Positions 6,605 to 9,284 of a stretch of 9,284 bases of DNA are shown piece by piece. Every line of letters begins with the position of its first letter. Positions within the stretch are counted from its first letter, which is position 1. The stretch lies in assembly GCA_018679315.1 (NCBI GenBank), contig JAHHLF010000303.1:1-9284 (forward strand), read 5' to 3'. Both the position numbers and the translations under genes were made by a program. This DNA comes from Bacteroidia bacterium. GTDB taxonomy: Bacteria > Bacteroidota > Bacteroidia > Flavobacteriales > Flavobacteriaceae. The notes below the pieces were generated by a model, which was given only the letters and a program-made list of their open reading frames with translations, was not told where the DNA came from and did no database searches.

Positions 6605-7984
6605 ATGAAAAAAATCATCTTATTAATAACCACAATACCCTTATTACTCAGTTGCCAATCCCAGACAAAATCGGTTTCGTCAACGGCAATTCTAATCGAG
6701 AATGTAAATATTGTGGATGTCAACCTAGCGAAAATTTACTATGACAGTCAAGTAGTGATCGATTCTGGTCTTATCAAAAAGATAACCGCACAGGCTATTG
6801 ATCCTGAGGGTTATTCTGTCCATATTGATGGGGAAAATATGTATTTGATGCCCGGTTTGGCTGAGATGCACGCACATATCCCAGGCCCAAATACTTCTCG
6901 AGAGCGCTTGGAGGAAACCCTTTTCCTTTATCTCTCCAATGGTATAACGACGATCCGCGGGATGCTCGGACACGAGATGCATTTGAAATTGAAGGAGGAA
7001 GTCGCACAAGGAGACATTCTAGGACCGCGAATCTATACTTCGAGTCCGTCTTTAAATGGTAACACGGTTAAAAGTCCGCAAGAAGCCCGAGAAAAAGTGA
7101 TGGAGTATGCAAAGGCAGGATTCGACTTTCTCAAGATACATCCCGGAATACAGCGTAATGTCTTTGACACCTTGGTAGCCACTGCAAGAGCGCACAATAT
7201 TCCTTTCGCCGGACATGTCCCGGTTGATGTAGGCATTCGTCATGCCTTGAAAAGCGAATTCGCTTCTATTGATCATATTGATGGCTACCTGGAAGGCCTG
7301 GTATCTGCTGACAAAGGTTTGGACGCGAATACAAACGGATTTTTCGGCTATAACTTTACAGATGAAGCAGATCCTGCGCTCATTCAGGAATTAGTATCTC
7401 TGACCAAAGAAAAAAAGGTGTGGATCGTACCTACACAGAGCTTATTTGAACGTTGGTATGCCCCCACTGATGTGGATGAACTGCTGGCTCAGCCAGAAAT
7501 GAAGTATATGCCAGCTTCTACTCTAGATCAATGGAAAAGTAGAAAATTGCAGAGTACGGGCCCTGATACGGGATTTGACGATGCCAAATGGGAGCGATTT
7601 ATCAGTATACGCAGAGATCTGTTAAAATCCTTGCATGATGGCGGTCACGGTATGATTTTAGGCTCTGACGCCCCGCAACTATTTAATGTGCCGGGCTTTT
7701 CCATCCACCACGAGATCCAGGGAATGCTACGAGCCGGACTGAATCCTATTCAAATACTGGCTACAGGAACCTACCAACCAGCGCGTTATTTTAATCAGAC
7801 CAATATCTTCGGACAAGTGAAAGAAGGTTTTGAGGCCGATCTGATCTTATTGTCGAAGAACCCTTTCAGTAATATCGAAAATCTTAAAGCTATCGAGGGC
7901 GTTTTCGTCCGCGGGCGCTGGCTCGATAAAAAAATGATCGAGGATCGATTGGCAGAGATCGCAAAAAATGCTGCAGAAAATTAA
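6605..7984 (+). CDS. Lipoprotein amidohydrolase, prolidase/imidazolonepropionase-like
   Basis: The 459-aa product begins MKKIILLITTIPLLLSCQSQ, a lipoprotein signal with the lipidated residue at Cys17. The residues after it (QSQTKS) lack the acidic stretch reported as a surface-export signal in some Bacteroidota, so a periplasm-facing anchor is more likely. The metal-dependent amidohydrolase motifs are in order: MHAHIPG (His89, His91), FLKIHPG (Lys177, the usual carbamylated bridging Lys), FAGHVP (His204), IDHIDG (His224) and LGSDAPQ (Asp355). An N-terminal beta segment (ILIENVNIVDV) and a C-terminal GFEADLILLSKNPFSNIENL complete the composite beta-sandwich typical of the family. Relatives hydrolyse cyclic amides or X-Pro and other dipeptides; with M28 and M1 peptidase genes upstream, a dipeptidase role is the best guess. 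It starts two bases after the YdeI-like stop. No intrinsic terminator is evident directly after it. Confidence 0.9.
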   Translation: MKKIILLITTIPLLLSCQSQTKSVSSTAILIENVNIVDVNLAKIYYDSQVVIDSGLIKKITAQAIDPEGYSVHIDGENMYLMPGLAEMHAHIPGPNTSRERLEETLFLYLSNGITTIRGMLGHEMHLKLKEEVAQGDILGPRIYTSSPSLNGNTVKSPQEAREKVMEYAKAGFDFLKIHPGIQRNVFDTLVATARAHNIPFAGHVPVDVGIRHALKSEFASIDHIDGYLEGLVSADKGLDANTNGFFGYNFTDEADPALIQELVSLTKEKKVWIVPTQSLFERWYAPTDVDELLAQPEMKYMPASTLDQWKSRKLQSTGPDTGFDDAKWERFISIRRDLLKSLHDGGHGMILGSDAPQLFNVPGFSIHHEIQGMLRAGLNPIQILATGTYQPARYFNQTNIFGQVKEGFEADLILLSKNPFSNIENLKAIEGVFVRGRWLDKKMIEDRLAEIAKNAAEN

Positions 7985-7993
7985 TTATATTAT

Positions 7994-8026
7994 ATTGATT
8001 ATAAGTTAGTTATAAAAATATTTCCG
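7994..8026 (+). promoter_or_regulatory. Possible promoter upstream of the repeat-protein gene
   Basis: ATTG (7994-7997) and TATTTCCG (8019-8026) are separated by 21 bases, the spacing expected for Bacteroidota -33/-7 elements, but the -7 match to TAnnTTTG is poor (TA, one T and the final G). If used, transcription would begin near 8033 and leave out the left arm of the leader inverted repeat. A start further upstream or readthrough from the amidohydrolase gene would keep it. Confidence 0.2.
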
Positions 8027-8111
8027 TTTTTGGCATGGTGCTTGGTCTTAAGCACCTATAGCGTGAGCCGAAAAGCTAAAGAGTAGGCATAACCCAAAAA
8101 TTGGAAATCAT
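8018..8111 (+). promoter_or_regulatory. Structured leader: long inverted repeat enclosing two hairpins and reaching the start codon
   Basis: ATTTCC (8020-8025) pairs with GGAAAT (8103-8108), and TTTTTGG (8027-8033) with CCAAAAA (8094-8100). That is 13 Watson-Crick pairs broken only by G8026 opposite T8101-T8102 (one possible G-U plus a bulge). With C8109 bulged, T8019 and A8018 could pair with A8110 and T8111 of the start codon. Enclosed are a perfect 7-bp hairpin, GGTGCTT/AAGCACC (8037-8043/8050-8056, 6-base loop), and a weak 4-bp stem, TAGC/GCTA (8059-8062/8075-8078). The result would be a three-way junction whose closing stem covers the translation start. The pairing is directly visible; that it forms or regulates is inference. 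I do not recognise a known riboswitch class. Confidence 0.45.
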
Positions 8112-8790
8112 GAGAAAAATTACTCTCTTACTCTTAGGAGTATTAGTAAGCTTGGGTACAGTGAGTGCTGCTGAGCTTGTATCTCCGTCAGACATCACCA
8201 AAAAAGGGTTAACGATTCGCTATCGTAGGGCACAGCCCATTACGTTTATAGAGCGAGGTGTTACCTTCCAGGTGTACGCGGATGGTACGTTAGATGTTAA
8301 GTATGGTCGTAGAGGCTACAGACGTGCGAATCATTACCGGATGAATGCCGGGTATGGATTCCCGTTTCGTTCCAGCTATGATTATTTCCGCGGTAAGCGG
8401 ATCTGGAGAAACCGCTACGGTCAGATCATTAAGGTCGGTTACACTTCGATCAATTACGATTACTACGGTCGTGTCAAGCGCGTAGGCTCAATTACCATGC
8501 ACTACGGGCGTTTTGATCAGCTCCGGCGAGTTGGCGGAATGCGCGTATGGTTTAATAAACGTGGGAAGCTGATCTATGCAGAAGGACATGTCAAGCCCCA
8601 TTTCTGTGGAATATGTGGCATTGACGGATGTACGATGTCTCATTTCGATCATCGAAAAAATGGTTGGGACAGACAGAACGACTGGTATTATGATCACCGC
8701 GACAATTTCTTTGATGATGATGACGATGATGATCATTACTATAAAAAGCGAAGAAAGCGTCAGAAACGATATGGTTACGATAACGATTAA
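8110..8790 (+). CDS. Small secreted Tyr/Arg/Gly-rich repeat protein of unknown function
   Basis: The ATG at 8110 gives a signal peptide MRKITLLLLGVLVSLGTVSA (226 aa in all); an in-frame TTG at 8101 is less likely. I do not recognise a named family, though similar proteins with a short beta-rich module (ITFIERGVTFQVYADGTLDV here) seem to occur in flavobacteria. Residues 101-149 contain three tandem units of 16-17 residues with the pattern xYGxxxxVGxxxxxYx: 101-117 (NRYGQIIKVG...), 118-133 (YYGRVKRVG...) and 134-149 (RFDQLRRVG...), with a remnant at 150. They recall YD/RHS-type beta repeats. Then comes a Cys/His cluster, Cys166, Cys169, Cys174 and His178 with His164 nearby, which could bind metal. 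The tail has seven Asp in a row (202-208) followed by a basic KKRRKRQKR stretch. The gene stands alone between the structured leader and a strong terminator. A cell-surface or periplasmic structural or metal-binding role is only a guess. Confidence 0.8.
   Translation: MRKITLLLLGVLVSLGTVSAAELVSPSDITKKGLTIRYRRAQPITFIERGVTFQVYADGTLDVKYGRRGYRRANHYRMNAGYGFPFRSSYDYFRGKRIWRNRYGQIIKVGYTSINYDYYGRVKRVGSITMHYGRFDQLRRVGGMRVWFNKRGKLIYAEGHVKPHFCGICGIDGCTMSHFDHRKNGWDRQNDWYYDHRDNFFDDDDDDDHYYKKRRKRQKRYGYDND
8713..8733 (+). repeat. In-frame GAT/GAC triplet tract coding for seven Asp
   Basis: Seven consecutive Asp codons, GAT three times, GAC once, GAT three times, lie near the 3' end of the repeat-protein gene. 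Being a triplet repeat, length changes by slippage would alter the Asp count without shifting frame. Confidence 0.85.
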
Positions 8791-8815
8791 ATAGTAACCA
8801 GGTATTTCATCTTCT

Positions 8816-8850
8816 AACCCTGCCCGGGTACCCCCGGGTAGGGTTTTTTT
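8816..8850 (+). terminator. Strong intrinsic terminator after the repeat-protein gene
   Basis: A 13-bp stem (8816-8828 with 8833-8845) around a 4-base loop TACC contains two CCCGGG blocks and one G-T wobble (8822/8839). The 3' arm runs into a T tract to 8850. It begins 26 bases past the stop codon. Confidence 0.95.
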
Positions 8851-8877
8851 ATGGCTTTTTTTTCCCGAAGTTTTATT

Positions 8878-8885
8878 TACCTTTA
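8878..8885 (+). promoter_or_regulatory. Probable Bacteroidota -7 promoter box
   Basis: TACCTTTA matches TAnnTTTG at five of its six defined positions and lies 27 bases before the next ATG, just after a strong terminator, so a promoter is needed here. The expected upstream TTTG is not clear; only a T-rich run (8855-8863) is at about the right distance. Confidence 0.45.
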
Positions 8886-8912
8886 GCCGACTAACAAGTG
8901 AATACAACTCTA

Positions 8913-9284
8913 ATGAAAAAGGCCATCTACCTATGGATGCTTCTCGCATCCCTTCCTGTTTTTTCCCAAGAATTTTCAATGAACCTCGTCCAGGATATGA
9001 AGCCGAGAAATATTGGTCCGGGCGGCATGAGTGGTCGGGTTACTGCTATTGATGTAGTACTAAATAATCCGGATGTGATGTATGTAGGTACTGCTTCAGG
9101 CGGACTTTGGAAATCTACTTCAGGCGGAATAAAATGGACTCCAATTTTTGATAAGGAATTGACCGCTTCAATTGGCGCTGTTGCCGTTCAGCAATCCAAT
9201 CCTTCTGTGATCTGGGTAGGTACTGGTGAAGGGAATCCCCGGAATAGCCTGAATGGTGGATTTGGAGTTTACAGATCCCTTGAT
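8913..9284 (+). CDS. Secreted BNR/sortilin-type beta-propeller protein, 3' truncated by the window edge
   Basis: The ATG at 8913 opens a frame with no stop to the last base (124 codons). The product begins MKKAIYLWMLLASLPVFSQ, a signal peptide with cleavage near residue 19. What follows is typical of large flavobacterial proteins annotated as VPS10/sortilin-like or BNR-repeat glycosyl hydrolases: MKPRNIGPGGMSGRVTAIDV, then the propeller blades MYVGTASGGLWKSTSGGIKW and IWVGTGEGNP. The Ser/Thr-x-Gly-Gly-x-x-Trp turn (STSGGIKW) is the BNR/Asp-box-like signature. Complete relatives are around 1000 residues, so only about an eighth is present and any C-terminal secretion domain lies outside. The glycosyl hydrolase label often attached to these proteins comes from the propeller repeats and does not establish sugar-cleaving activity. 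The gene has its own likely promoter and is insulated by the terminator before it. Confidence 0.85.
   Translation, partial: MKKAIYLWMLLASLPVFSQEFSMNLVQDMKPRNIGPGGMSGRVTAIDVVLNNPDVMYVGTASGGLWKSTSGGIKWTPIFDKELTASIGAVAVQQSNPSVIWVGTGEGNPRNSLNGGFGVYRSLD

Noticed and set aside
8037..8056. GGTGCTT/AAGCACC hairpin as a terminator for the amidohydrolase gene
   Set aside because: It is followed by TATAGCG rather than a T tract and sits inside a larger inverted repeat, so a leader structure is a better reading.
8032..8095. A known riboswitch (c-di-GMP, SAM, cobalamin, preQ1 or purine type) in the leader
   Set aside because: I could not find the conserved core sequence of any of these classes, and the downstream gene is not one they usually control.
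8488..8979. 163-codon open frame on the - strand
   Set aside because: It is antisense to the repeat-protein gene and crosses its terminator; its Ile/Val-rich stretch is just the complement of the Asp tract. No recognisable motif.

Overview
The window looks like ordinary chromosomal DNA from a marine-type member of the Bacteroidota, most likely the family Flavobacteriaceae. The clues are signal peptides ending in AQ or a lipobox, starts without a Shine-Dalgarno sequence but with A-rich leaders, one TAnnTTTG-like promoter box, and gene families typical of that group. All eight genes lie on the + strand. I see no rRNA, tRNA, transposase, phage gene, CRISPR array or defence system, and no intergenic stretch longer than about 130 bases.

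Region 1 (1-2945) is the end of a fatty-acid beta-oxidation operon: a 5'-truncated acetyl-CoA C-acyltransferase (thiolase), then after 22 bases a long acyl-CoA dehydrogenase, closed by an intrinsic terminator. These two enzymes carry out the last and first steps of the beta-oxidation cycle.

Region 2 (3021-7984) is a tightly packed run of four genes: an exported M28-type metallopeptidase with a C-terminal Fn3-like domain, an exported compact M1 aminopeptidase, a cytoplasmic YdeI/OmpD-associated family protein, and a lipoprotein amidohydrolase of the prolidase/imidazolonepropionase-like type. Three of the four are envelope metallohydrolases acting on peptide or amide bonds, which suggests degradation of peptides in the periplasm. 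The YdeI-like gene is the odd one out. The M28 protein has Asp where the family normally has its first His zinc ligand.

Region 3 (7985-8850) holds the least explained material. A 125-base leader contains a strong imperfect inverted repeat whose right arm reaches the start codon, with two smaller hairpins nested inside. It is followed by a small secreted Tyr/Arg/Gly-rich protein with about three 16-17-residue repeats, a Cys/His cluster, a seven-Asp run and a basic tail. A very strong intrinsic terminator follows.

Region 4 (8851-9284) starts a large secreted beta-propeller (BNR/sortilin-like) protein that runs off the window; only its first 124 codons are present.

No complete new system is evident. 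The best candidate for something undescribed is the leader-plus-repeat-protein unit at 8018-8790.
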